Position numbers and translations under genes: made by a program
Assembly (NCBI RefSeq): GCF_043642205.1
Contig: NZ_JBHZSG010000003.1
Location: 62,001-126,000 of the forward strand
Direction of reading: 5' to 3'
From: Thalassotalea_A litorea
Lineage (GTDB): Bacteria > Pseudomonadota > Gammaproteobacteria > Enterobacterales > Alteromonadaceae
DNA: 64,000 nt
Shown: piece by piece, positions 7,472-15,751 of the stretch
Numbering within the stretch: the stretch's first letter is position 1
Layout: the number at the start of each line of letters is the position of its first letter
Notes under the pieces: generated by a model
The model's database searches: none
Seen by the model: the letters and a program-made list of their open reading frames with translations, nothing else
What the model was told of the DNA's origin: nothing

Positions 7472-10144
7472 TTACGCGTATAGCGGGTTTATTTTGTCGG
7501 CGTTAATGCCAAAATCGCTGATCGCTTTTGTCACCACACTCATGTCAATCTCGCCGCGTAGCGCTAGTTCATAAAGCGATGCAACCACAATGTAGTTTTG
7601 ATCGACTTCGAAGTGACGACGAAGATTTGCACGACTGTCTGAGCGACCAAAGCCGTCGGTACCAAGTACACGATAATCGGTATCGATAAATGCGCGTAAC
7701 TGATCAGAATAGGCTTTAACATAATCGGTTGCTGAAATCGCCGGGCCCGCATCTTTAGTAATAACGGTGCCGATATAAGGCACTTTCGGCGTCGCTTCCG
7801 GGTGTAACATGTTATAACGAGCTGCTTCCTGACCTTCACGTGCTAACTCATTGTATGAGGTTACCGAGTAAACATCAGAAGAGATCCCGAAATCTTCGGC
7901 AAGAATGCGCGCCGCTTCACGAACCTGAATCAAGATAGTACCAGAACCCATAAGCTGTACATTGGCTTTGGCTTGCTTGGTCGGCTTAACCGTGTCCAGT
8001 TTATAGATACCCTTGATGATGCCTTCTTCAGCACCGTCAGGAATCGCTGGGTGTTCGTAGTTTTCATTCATAAGGGTCAGGTAGAAGAAGATGTTTTCAT
8101 TTTCTTCATACATACGACGTAAACCTTCACGCACAATCACCGCAACTTCATAACCATAGGTTGGATCGTAAGTTACACAGTTCGGGATCAGGTTCGCCTG
8201 AACATGGGAATGACCATCCTGATGCTGCAAACCTTCACCGTTCAATGTGGTACGACCGGCAGTCGCACCTAATAAGAAACCGCGTGCCTGACTGTCACCT
8301 GCCGCCCATGCCAAATCACCAACACGTTGGAACCCGAACATCGAGTAATAGATATAAAATGGAATGGTTGTAGTGTTACAGGTTGAATACGACGTACCCG
8401 ATGCAACCCATGACGCCATTGCACCTAGCTCATTAATCCCTTCCTGTAATACCTGGCCTTTTTTATCTTCACGATAATAAGCCACCTGATCGGCGTCCTG
8501 AGGCACATACTTTTGCCCTTCATGAGCATAAATACCCACTTGACGGAACAGACCTTCCATACCAAAGGTGCGGGCTTCATCAGGAATGATAGGAACAATG
8601 CGTTTACCAATCTTCTTATCTTTAAGTAAGCTATTCAGCACTCGAACAAACGTCATAGTCGATGAAACTTCACGGCCGTTTGAGCCTTTTAAAATGGCAT
8701 CGAAGATATTCAGTTTTGGAATTTCCAGAGTTTCTTCTGCTTGTTCCAGACGTGCAGGCAACGAACCACCTAAAGCAGTGCGACGCTCTTGCATGTATTT
8801 GTACTCAGCTGAGTCTTCTGGGAATTTGTAATACGGTAAGTCGGCGATATTTTCATCGCTCACTGGAATATTGAAACGATCACGATATTGCTTGACGGAC
8901 TCAATGTCCATTTTCTTAACGTTGTGAGCAATGTTTAATGCTTCACCAGAAGCACCAAGACCAAAACCTTTAACCGTTTTCGCAAGGATAACCGTTGGAC
9001 GACCTTTGGTTTCCATCGCTTTTTTGTATGCCGAATAAACCTTAACCGGGTCATGACCACCGCGGTTTAAACGATAAATATCTTCATCGGACATATTGGC
9101 AACCAATGCTGCGGTTTCCGGATATTTATTGAAGAAATTCTCACGGGTATATTTGCCACCTTTGGCTTTACAGTTCTGATATTCACCATCAACGGTTTCA
9201 TTCATCAACTGTAATAATTTACCCGATGTATCGCGAGCTAATAAGGCATCCCAATAAGAACCCCAAATCACTTTAACCACTTCCCAGCCAGCGCCGCGGA
9301 ATGTGCCTTCCAGTTCTTGGATGATTTTGCCGTTACCACGTACCGGACCATCAAGACGTTGCAGGTTACAGTTAATCACAAACGTCAAATTATCCAGACC
9401 TTCGCGCGAGGCTAAACCAATCGCACCTAATGATTCTGGCTCATCGGTCTCACCGTCTCCTAAGAAACAGTATACGCGTTGACCAGAACAGTCTTTAATG
9501 CCACGGTCGGTTAGATATTTTAAGAATCGAGCGGTATAGATAGCCTGCAATGGCCCTAGACCCATGGATACCGTCGGGAACTGCCAAAAGTCCGGCATCA
9601 GGTGCGGATGCGGATAAGAAGACAGACCATTACCATCGACTTCCTGACGGAAGTTATTCATTTGCTCTTCAGTTAAGCGACCTTCAACAAAGGCACGAGA
9701 ATAGATACCCGGAGAGATATGACCCTGAGCAAAAATAAAATCGCCACCGTCTTTTTCGGTAGCCGCTTTAAAGAAATGGTTAAAACCCACATCGTATAAC
9801 ATCGCTGATGATGCGAAAGAACCGATATGACCACCTAGTTCGAGGTCTTTTTTCGAGGCTCTCAATACCAATACCAGAGCATTCCAGCGAATAGCCGCAC
9901 GAATACGGGCTTCAATGGTCAAGTCGCCAGGCATATTAGGTTCCTGGCCAGCAGGGATGGTATTGACGTATGCCGTCGTGGCATCAAAAGGTAAGTGGGT
10001 ACCGCTGCGACGGGCTCGGTCAATCAGGGTTTCCAATAGTTGGTGCGCTCGCTCAGGGCCTTCCTGTTCCAGCACCGCTTCCATGGACTCAAGCCATTCT
10101 TGTGTTTCTTGCGGATCGATATCGTGGTTGAGGATCTCAGACAT
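7472..10144 (-). CDS. aceE: Pyruvate dehydrogenase E1 component (homodimeric)
   Basis: This 890-residue thiamine-diphosphate enzyme decarboxylates pyruvate and acetylates the lipoyl groups of E2. The length is nearly that of E. coli AceE (887). The ThDP/magnesium motif is seen as GDGETDEPES followed by NLTFVINCNLQRLDGP. The N-terminus, with DPQETQEWLESMEAVL, matches the E2-binding region of this family. It is followed closely by aceF and preceded 141 bases upstream by pdhR. A TATAAT hexamer lies at 10164-10169 in the pdhR-aceE gap, but no good -35 partner is visible, so read-through from pdhR is likely. Confidence 0.97.
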   Translation of the reverse strand: MSEILNHDIDPQETQEWLESMEAVLEQEGPERAHQLLETLIDRARRSGTHLPFDATTAYVNTIPAGQEPNMPGDLTIEARIRAAIRWNALVLVLRASKKDLELGGHIGSFASSAMLYDVGFNHFFKAATEKDGGDFIFAQGHISPGIYSRAFVEGRLTEEQMNNFRQEVDGNGLSSYPHPHLMPDFWQFPTVSMGLGPLQAIYTARFLKYLTDRGIKDCSGQRVYCFLGDGETDEPESLGAIGLASREGLDNLTFVINCNLQRLDGPVRGNGKIIQELEGTFRGAGWEVVKVIWGSYWDALLARDTSGKLLQLMNETVDGEYQNCKAKGGKYTRENFFNKYPETAALVANMSDEDIYRLNRGGHDPVKVYSAYKKAMETKGRPTVILAKTVKGFGLGASGEALNIAHNVKKMDIESVKQYRDRFNIPVSDENIADLPYYKFPEDSAEYKYMQERRTALGGSLPARLEQAEETLEIPKLNIFDAILKGSNGREVSSTMTFVRVLNSLLKDKKIGKRIVPIIPDEARTFGMEGLFRQVGIYAHEGQKYVPQDADQVAYYREDKKGQVLQEGINELGAMASWVASGTSYSTCNTTTIPFYIYYSMFGFQRVGDLAWAAGDSQARGFLLGATAGRTTLNGEGLQHQDGHSHVQANLIPNCVTYDPTYGYEVAVIVREGLRRMYEENENIFFYLTLMNENYEHPAIPDGAEEGIIKGIYKLDTVKPTKQAKANVQLMGSGTILIQVREAARILAEDFGISSDVYSVTSYNELAREGQEAARYNMLHPEATPKVPYIGTVITKDAGPAISATDYVKAYSDQLRAFIDTDYRVLGTDGFGRSDSRANLRRHFEVDQNYIVVASLYELALRGEIDMSVVTKAISDFGINADKINPLYA

Positions 10145-10285
10145 AACGATGTTCTAACTCCAAATTATAAAAAAAACCGGCAAAATTTTGGTATTAAAGA
10201 TAGTTGAAATATTGCAACTTTCTTTAGTTTTGCCATCAAAAATAAAGTCTTCAAGCGTTTAAGCAAACTCAGGTTTTATCAGCCT

Positions 10286-11068
10286 TTATAACGTTTGCAA
10301 GCGTCTCAAAGAGCGCTTAACCCGGCTATTTTCATCACCAAGCTTTAATAATACTTCTTCGATATATGCCAGGTTTTTATGACTGGCTCCCCAGGCTTTG
10401 TTCGGTTCACCACTTAAAATCGCTTCTAATAACCGCTTGCGATAATGGGCAATCTTACCTGGCACTTCCGGGCGCTTTGCCAGGACCTGTAAATTTTTTT
10501 CTATGTTATCAATTAATAACGTCGACATTGAGCGAGACAAATGCAACAGCACGGCGTTATGAGATGCATTACAAATGGCCAGATAGAAATCAAACACGGC
10601 AATCGCTTCGCCATGGAAGTTTTCGCTGATAGCAGTGTTTTCAATCTGCGCTTCCGTCATCGCATCATATTTTTGCTGAATTTGTTCAAAGTCCGCTTTA
10701 GTGCCACGCATCGCAGCATAATAAGCAGCCATGCCTTGTATACCGTGACGAAACTCCAATAAGTCATATTGGGATTCACCTTTTTTCGCCAACAAATCAA
10801 ACATGGGATCGCCCATGCCACTGAGCAATTTATCGTTGACAAAGGTTCCGCCGCCCTGGCGACGATACACCAATTCTTTGGTCTCAAGCTTTTGAATGGC
10901 TTCACGCAAAGACGGTCTTGATACCGCAAATTGTTCCGCTAACTCTCGTTCTGGCGGTAACTTTTGTCCGGCTTTCAAACTGCCTTCTAAGATCATGCCT
11001 TCAAGATGTTCAACGATGACATCGGAAATTTTGGCTTGCTGTATCTTCTTGTAGGCCATTGAATTCAC
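10286..11068 (-). CDS. pdhR: Pyruvate dehydrogenase complex repressor (GntR/FadR family)
   Basis: This 260-residue regulator has an N-terminal winged helix-turn-helix (about residues 10-75; LPPERELAEQFAVSRPSLREAIQ) and an all-alpha FCD effector domain. Its position directly upstream of aceE on the same strand, and two PdhR-type boxes upstream, support PdhR rather than another FadR-like paralogue. In E. coli PdhR is released from DNA by pyruvate; the same is inferred here. The ORF could start at M1 or at M4 (MAYKKIQQAK, 11059); the latter resembles known N-termini. Confidence 0.93.
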   Translation of the reverse strand: MNSMAYKKIQQAKISDVIVEHLEGMILEGSLKAGQKLPPERELAEQFAVSRPSLREAIQKLETKELVYRRQGGGTFVNDKLLSGMGDPMFDLLAKKGESQYDLLEFRHGIQGMAAYYAAMRGTKADFEQIQQKYDAMTEAQIENTAISENFHGEAIAVFDFYLAICNASHNAVLLHLSRSMSTLLIDNIEKNLQVLAKRPEVPGKIAHYRKRLLEAILSGEPNKAWGASHKNLAYIEEVLLKLGDENSRVKRSLRRLQTL

Positions 11069-11126
11069 CCTATATTGCTGACTAAGGCGGTAAACATCGC
11101 CACGCCAACCCGTAAAATCATTGGTT

Positions 11127-11143
11127 AAATGGTCTTACCAATT
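11127..11143. promoter_or_regulatory. PdhR-type operator, proximal
   Basis: AAATGGTCTTACCAATT matches the E. coli PdhR consensus (AATTGGT, 3-base spacer, ACCAATT) at all but one defined position. It lies about 60 bases upstream of the pdhR start, a position suited to autorepression and control of pdhR-aceEF. Confidence 0.8.
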
Positions 11144-11253
11144 AAGATATTTCTTGGATAAAACATAACAGAAGATCTTCAGCATGTAAAATTTTGTGCA
11201 AAGAAAAGCAAATTAGTTCAAGGAAAATGATGACAAAAAAACATCGAAAAAGG

Positions 11254-11270
11254 TAATGGTCAGACCAATA
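11254..11270. promoter_or_regulatory. PdhR-type operator, distal
   Basis: TAATGGTCAGACCAATA keeps the GGT-3-base-ACC core and departs from the PdhR consensus at three outer positions. It is centred 127 bases further from pdhR than the proximal box, about 12 helical turns, which would allow looping between two dimers. Confidence 0.6.
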
Positions 11271-11353
11271 TGGAAAAACTGAATCGGCTCTATCTCTCGA
11301 GGTTTGAGAAGTCAAACTTAAAGATTCAGGAGATATTTAAAGGGCAAGCTAGA

Positions 11354-11460
11354 AAGGTGAATAAAAAGGTGGCTAATGGTGACAAAGCAAAAGGCACTGT
11401 TGCTTTTCCTGCAACCTGAGGCCCGAAACCTAAGATCTCGCCTTTAGGTTTCCGGGCTTA
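11354..11460. repeat. Composite intergenic repeat, copy B
   Basis: The parts appear in the same order as at 3753-3880: spaced GGTG units (AGGTGAATAAAAAGGTGGCT, AATGGTGAC), AAAGCAAAAG with TTGCTTTTCCTGCAACCTGA, then GATCTCGCCTTTAGG. The GAAACCTAA and TTAGGTTTC flanks can form a hairpin. Seen from ampE, which ends at 11538, the hairpin core comes first and the array last. Together with the PdhR boxes this accounts for most of the pdhR-ampE gap. Confidence 0.7.
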
Positions 11461-11537
11461 GATTTTGAAAGTGTATTCAGGTATTGGGACCTTAGTGGCT
11501 CCGAGTTAAGCGCGCATGGCTCCGAAGAGCCATTGTC

Positions 11538-12383
11538 TTAGTGAGCGACGCCGGCAATTGTCATAAATGCCGTAGCCGCTAACAAGAGCAGAACATTGCG
11601 TTTAGCAAGACGAACCAACAGGCACGGTTCGGCGGTACAGTCTTCGCCGTCAATCTGATAATCTTCGGCGATTTCGGCAACGCCACAAAGGTACTGGCGT
11701 GGCGATTGTTTAAAGTTCAACATGCCTTCAAGCCATAAGGTTGAGGCTTTAGAGAAATGTCCAACCAGCATATAGCCAAAAGCCACCGCCCGAGTTGGGA
11801 TAATGTCCAAATAGAAAAGGATCTTGCGAGCGTTTTCGGCTGCCGTTTCCGGTAAAAAGCTTTCGCCTTCCACCTCACCACTATGATTTGCTACGGCAAC
11901 CAGGAGACGATAGAACACCACGCCGACAATCCCAAAGAAGATAAATATCAACATTAATGCTAAATAGTATTGATAATTCATCCAAACCAGAGTTTGGCCA
12001 AAGCTCTCACCTTCAAATTGCTGACCCTGTTGCAACTCATCCTGGTGCAAAATAACCGCTTCCTGATCGCCACGCATGGCAGCATTCAAATAGTTTTTAT
12101 AGCTGTCACGGATCCGCTGACTGCCAATACAGACAACAAGCACCAAAGTCACCAGAATGAAATTGATCAGGCTGTTATCAAACAACCAAAGGATGATGGA
12201 AAGAACGGAGGCTGGTAGTAATGCGAATACCGTCAGATTCAGGACGTTCTTACTTATTTCGCCCTTAGAAACAAAGCCACGCACAAATCCCACATACTGA
12301 CCGAAGTAAAAATTAAACTGCCAGTATTTGGAAAGTAATATCCGCTCTGCTGCCAAAGCAATAAGCAAGCTAATTAAAGTCAT
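11538..12383 (-). CDS. ampE: AmpE-like inner-membrane protein
   Basis: This 281-residue protein has hydrophobic helices near residues 5-20, 45-65, 70-90, 140-170 and at the C-terminus, and begins MTLISLLIALAAERIL like other AmpE proteins (about 284 residues). It lies downstream of ampD on the same strand, separated by 125 bases, as in enterobacteria. AmpE is related to the CobD/CbiB family and was named for a role in beta-lactamase induction; its biochemical activity is not established. The conserved adjacency is the main support for the name. Confidence 0.88.
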   Translation of the reverse strand: MTLISLLIALAAERILLSKYWQFNFYFGQYVGFVRGFVSKGEISKNVLNLTVFALLPASVLSIILWLFDNSLINFILVTLVLVVCIGSQRIRDSYKNYLNAAMRGDQEAVILHQDELQQGQQFEGESFGQTLVWMNYQYYLALMLIFIFFGIVGVVFYRLLVAVANHSGEVEGESFLPETAAENARKILFYLDIIPTRAVAFGYMLVGHFSKASTLWLEGMLNFKQSPRQYLCGVAEIAEDYQIDGEDCTAEPCLLVRLAKRNVLLLLAATAFMTIAGVAH

Positions 12384-12508
12384 TGAAAACCCTACTTATA
12401 TATTGATGTTATTATCAACTTGGTTAACAAAAATTCTACAAGTAGAATAGCAGGATTACCAGAAACAATTCCTTAAACGCTAAGAAAACCTGAATAAACC
12501 CTTAAACG

Positions 12509-13096
12509 CTATGCCAATAACGATAAATAATGGGTCCAGTCGAAGCTTTCTCCGGGATCGGTTTTGCGCCCAGGGGCAATATCACAATGGCCGGTAATAT
12601 GATGGTTAACAATCTCGGGATAATGGTTTTGCAGCAACTTAGTGATTAACGCCAGTGTTTGGTATTGACTGTCGGTATAAGCCACATCATCACAGCCCTC
12701 CAATTCAATACCGATGGAAAAGTCATTACACTTGCTGCGGCCTTTAAATTCTGAAACCCCGGCGTGCCAGGCTCTTTTATCAAAAGGCACGTACTGGACA
12801 ACTTCACCGTTTCGTTTGATTAAGCAATGGGCGGAAACCTTTAACTGGTATATTTCCTGAAAATAGTCATGTTCCTGAGGGTTTAATGTGCCGGTAAAAA
12901 GTTGATCAATATAGTTGCCACCAAACTGCCCCGGCGGTAACGAAATATTGTGGACAACCAGTAAACTAATGTCAGAAGTTTCTCTGTCATCATAAAATGG
13001 CGATGGACAACGACGGACAGAAAATAAGCCGGGTAAGATCGGGCTAGCTGCAGATTCTGTTAACCAACCATTGTCAATTGTGTAATTTGTTGTCAT
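12509..13096 (-). CDS. ampD: 1,6-anhydro-N-acetylmuramyl-L-alanine amidase AmpD
   Basis: This cytoplasmic zinc amidase strips the peptide from anhydromuropeptides during cell-wall recycling. The N-acetylmuramoyl-alanine amidase fold shows the metal and active-site residues in VVHNISLPP, in EFKGRSKCNDFSIGIELEG and in HITGHCDIAPGRKTDPGESF. An in-frame ATG lies 90 bases further upstream (13186), but homology begins at MTTNYTIDNGWL, so I place the start at 13096 (195 residues, close to the usual 180-190). No strong Shine-Dalgarno is visible at either start. It is divergent from the downstream protease gene. Confidence 0.93.
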   Translation of the reverse strand: MTTNYTIDNGWLTESAASPILPGLFSVRRCPSPFYDDRETSDISLLVVHNISLPPGQFGGNYIDQLFTGTLNPQEHDYFQEIYQLKVSAHCLIKRNGEVVQYVPFDKRAWHAGVSEFKGRSKCNDFSIGIELEGCDDVAYTDSQYQTLALITKLLQNHYPEIVNHHITGHCDIAPGRKTDPGESFDWTHYLSLLA

Positions 13097-13361
13097 TTGC
13101 AGATATAGTGAGACATACGACTCTGGATAACTGCACCATACTGCGCCGCGAATCAATGTGCAAGCTTGTGCAGCAATCTGCAGCACAGTGCAACCATCCA
13201 GGTATCAGATAATAAGATGGGAACAAAAGAAGCAACATGTTGCTGGTTATTTTCCATCGTTATAACCGTTATATCATTACTGGCAGATGACGACATTCGT
13301 TCTGCCGATAGGATGAATACAGGCATCTAATAGACAGGTATCAAATAGACAGGAAGCGAAT

Positions 13362-13904
13362 ATGCGAGACCCGAAACCGCAAGAGCAGGATGATAGTCAA
13401 AAAATAGGTAAAGTCATGATCTGGGTGGCCTGGATCATCGGCTTATTACTGCTTGTCTGGTTTTTCCAATCGAAATTAGATGCGCAGTGGAATCCTAATC
13501 AGCAGCCACAATCACAAATGAGTGCCAGTGGCACTGAACAGGTCGTACTGGAACGTAATCGCTATGGTCATTATGTTACCGCTGGCACCATTAATCAGCA
13601 AAACGCCCTGTTTATGCTCGACACCGGTGCCACCAGCGTATCAATTCCTATGGAAATTGCCGATAAATATGGCTTAGAAAGACAAGGGAGCCATCTGGTG
13701 CAAACCGCAAACGGCTCGGTACGTGTGTATGCAACCACGATAGATGAGTTGAGTATCGGTAATATAAACCTATATAATGTGCGCGCCAATATTAACCCGG
13801 GTATGAATGGTCAGGAAATCCTGCTTGGCATGAGTGCGCTCAAGCAACTAGATTTTAGTCAGAAAGGTAAATTTCTGCACCTGAACGTTCCCCAGAATCC
13901 TTAA
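13362..13904 (+). CDS. Retropepsin-like aspartic protease, membrane-anchored
   Basis: This 180-residue protein has a single N-terminal transmembrane helix (about residues 22-40) and a C-terminal clan-AA aspartic protease domain with the catalytic motif FMLDTGATSVSIP near residue 87 and a second GQEILLGMSALKQLDF near residue 160. Only one DTG is present, so the active form should be a dimer, as in retroviral proteases. This matches the TIGR02281 type of proteobacterial protein, whose substrates are unknown. It lies 23 bases before nadC, probably in the same transcript. Confidence 0.85.
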   Translation: MRDPKPQEQDDSQKIGKVMIWVAWIIGLLLLVWFFQSKLDAQWNPNQQPQSQMSASGTEQVVLERNRYGHYVTAGTINQQNALFMLDTGATSVSIPMEIADKYGLERQGSHLVQTANGSVRVYATTIDELSIGNINLYNVRANINPGMNGQEILLGMSALKQLDFSQKGKFLHLNVPQNP

Positions 13905-13927
13905 CACACGAGACACACGAGAATTTT

Positions 13928-14791
13928 ATGCAGGACCACTTGATTAGCGATATCCAACATAGCGTAACCTCGGCGTTAGCAGAAGATCTCGGTGGCAGCG
14001 CGGATGCTAATCAGGATATTACCGCAAGCCTTATCCCTGAAGATCATAATGCCGTTGCCACCATAATTTGCCGAGAAGACTGTGTGATTGCCGGTGTTGC
14101 CTGGGTCAATGAAGTATTTAAACAACTTGATGCCAATGCAGCGCATTCAGACACAAAAATTACCTGGTTTGTTAATGACGGACAGTCAGTAAAAGCCAAT
14201 AATACCCTGTGTGAAATCTCCGGCAATGCCCGACTGTTGCTTACTGGCGAGCGCACCGCGTTAAACTTTTTGCAATCACTAAGTGGAACCGCCACTATCA
14301 CCTCCAGATATGTCAAAGAGCTGCAAGGCAGTAATACCCGCTTATTGGATACTCGCAAAACCATTCCAGGTTTGCGCAGTGCACAAAAGTATGCGGTGAC
14401 CTGTGGCGGCGGCTATAACCATAGAATTGGCTTATTCGATGCGTTTTTAATTAAAGAAAATCACGTCAATGCCTGTGGCGGCATTGCTCAGGCCATCAGC
14501 ACCGCAAAACAAAACTTTCCAGGTAAAACTGTGGAAGTGGAAGTGGAAAACCTTGAGGAGCTATCTCAGGGCATCGAAGCTGGCGCCGATATCATCATGT
14601 TAGATAATTTTACCACGGCAATGATTGAACAGGCGGTTGCCATAAACCAGGGTAGAGCCAAATTAGAAGTTTCCGGTAACATGACACTGACAACCTTAAA
14701 AGCGTACGCCAAAGCCGGTGTCGATTTTATCTCGGTGGGTGCGTTAACCAAACACGTCAATGCTGTCGACTTGTCAATGCGGTTTGTTTAA
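13928..14791 (+). CDS. nadC: Nicotinate-nucleotide pyrophosphorylase (carboxylating)
   Basis: This 287-residue enzyme converts quinolinate and PRPP to nicotinate mononucleotide in de novo NAD synthesis. It has the two-domain quinolinate phosphoribosyltransferase layout: an N-terminal domain with GERTALNFLQSLSGTAT near residue 105, and the barrel with DTRKTIPGLRSAQKYAV, the basic GGGYNHRIGL and IKENHV. Length matches E. coli NadC (297). It is the boundary between the ampD region and the pilin operon, the same neighbour as in E. coli and Pseudomonas. Confidence 0.96.
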   Translation: MQDHLISDIQHSVTSALAEDLGGSADANQDITASLIPEDHNAVATIICREDCVIAGVAWVNEVFKQLDANAAHSDTKITWFVNDGQSVKANNTLCEISGNARLLLTGERTALNFLQSLSGTATITSRYVKELQGSNTRLLDTRKTIPGLRSAQKYAVTCGGGYNHRIGLFDAFLIKENHVNACGGIAQAISTAKQNFPGKTVEVEVENLEELSQGIEAGADIIMLDNFTTAMIEQAVAINQGRAKLEVSGNMTLTTLKAYAKAGVDFISVGALTKHVNAVDLSMRFV

Positions 14792-14807
14792 ACGGCGAAA
14801 CGCCGGC

Positions 14808-14930
14808 TAGGTTTCAGGTTTCTGATTCCTAGCTTTTGTTTATGGATTCAGGTTTCAGGCCTCATGTTGCAGGAAAAGCAAAAATATCTTTTGCTTTGAC
14901 ACCCTTAATCACCTTTCGACACTCTTAGGC
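14808..14930. repeat. Composite intergenic repeat, copy C (inverted)
   Basis: This is the reverse-complement arrangement of copies A and B: GGTTTCAGG blocks, CATGTTGCAGGAAAAGCA paired with TGCTTTTGCTTTG, then GACACCC / CACCTTTCGACAC units. Aligned with copy B it shares TTGCTTTTCCTGCAAC and TGAGGCC(T/C)GAAACCT. It starts 17 bases after the nadC stop. The rest of the 444-base nadC-pilA gap is AT-rich leader DNA. Confidence 0.7.
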
Positions 14931-15169
14931 TCCGATTTCTTTTTCCTCCGGATCCCCTTTGTCCAACGCTGTCATCTGACACGACTCCCTTCATTTATCT
15001 TACACTTTTGTACAAATTTAATTTTCCTTTGTGTACAGGCACGTAACTTAACCCACTAATATTGCAGCTTTTTTATATCATTTAGCAATGACGCAACTTT
15101 ACAAGCGTTGGTTTTTTCAGCAAACGGTTGAAATTCCCCTTAAAAAGCTAATTTTTTGTTAAAAAGTGT

Positions 15170-15198
15170 TTTACAGCCATTTAAAATTCAAGCATATT
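15170..15198 (+). promoter_or_regulatory. Candidate pilA promoter
   Basis: TTTACA at 15170-15175 and CATATT at 15193-15198 are separated by 17 bases, about 45 bases ahead of the chosen pilA start. No sigma-54 -24/-12 motif (TGGCAC...TTGC), which drives pilA in Pseudomonas, was found in the gap. Confidence 0.4.
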
Positions 15199-15244
15199 AG
15201 AAGAGGCCCCCTAAACATAAAAATAACGTTAATGGATGTTTAAC

Positions 15245-15652
15245 ATGAAAACTATGAAAAATAACAAGGGTTTTACCCTAATCGAATTAATGATCGTAGT
15301 TGCGATCATCGGTATTCTTGCAGCTGTAGCACTTCCTGCTTACCAGGATTACACAGCTAAATCAAAAGCGGCTAACGCACTAGCATCACTTGCTGGACAA
15401 AAAGTAAAAGTTGCCGAGGTTTATTCTGTAAGTGGTGAGTTAAATGGAGCTGTTTGTACTAACAACGGCGTAGCAATTACAGGTTGTACTGGCAATGGTG
15501 TATTGACAGCGGTAGATACGGTTGACGGTGCAATTCAAGTAGTTTTGACGCCTTCAGAGGGTTCAAGTACTGATGCTGGTTTAGATTGGGAATGTCGAGT
15601 ATCTGCTACCGGCGGCGCAACTGCTGTACCAATTACAGGTTGTAGCCTTTAA
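15245..15652 (+). CDS. pilA: Type IV major pilin PilA
   Basis: The prepilin has a short leader (MKTMKNNKG) cleaved before Phe, followed by the N-methylation and assembly helix FTLIELMIVVAIIGILAAVA with Glu5. The mature protein is about 126 residues, with Cys pairs near the middle (AVCTNNGVAITGC) and C-terminus (ECRVSATGGATAVPITGC), the latter being the usual disulfide loop. The frame has an earlier ATG at 15236, but a GGATG Shine-Dalgarno-like run just before 15245 and normal leader length favour the later start. A strong terminator follows, so pilin can be expressed independently of pilBCD. Confidence 0.93.
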   Translation: MKTMKNNKGFTLIELMIVVAIIGILAAVALPAYQDYTAKSKAANALASLAGQKVKVAEVYSVSGELNGAVCTNNGVAITGCTGNGVLTAVDTVDGAIQVVLTPSEGSSTDAGLDWECRVSATGGATAVPITGCSL

Positions 15653-15670
15653 GCTATAAATAATTAATAG

Positions 15671-15697
15671 AAAAAAGCCCCAAAAGGGGCTTTTTTT
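15671..15697 (+). terminator. Rho-independent terminator after pilA
   Basis: A GCCCC/GGGGC stem with an AAAA loop is followed by seven T residues, 18 bases after the pilA stop. Confidence 0.93.
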
Positions 15698-15751
15698 ATG
15701 CCTAAAATTCGGTAAACTGAAAACTCGATTAAATAGAATAAGAAGCGTGTA

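Noticed and set aside
15060..15235. Sigma-54 promoter for pilA
   Set aside because: No TGGCAC-N5-TTGC motif was found in the gap; a sigma-70-like pair is better supported.
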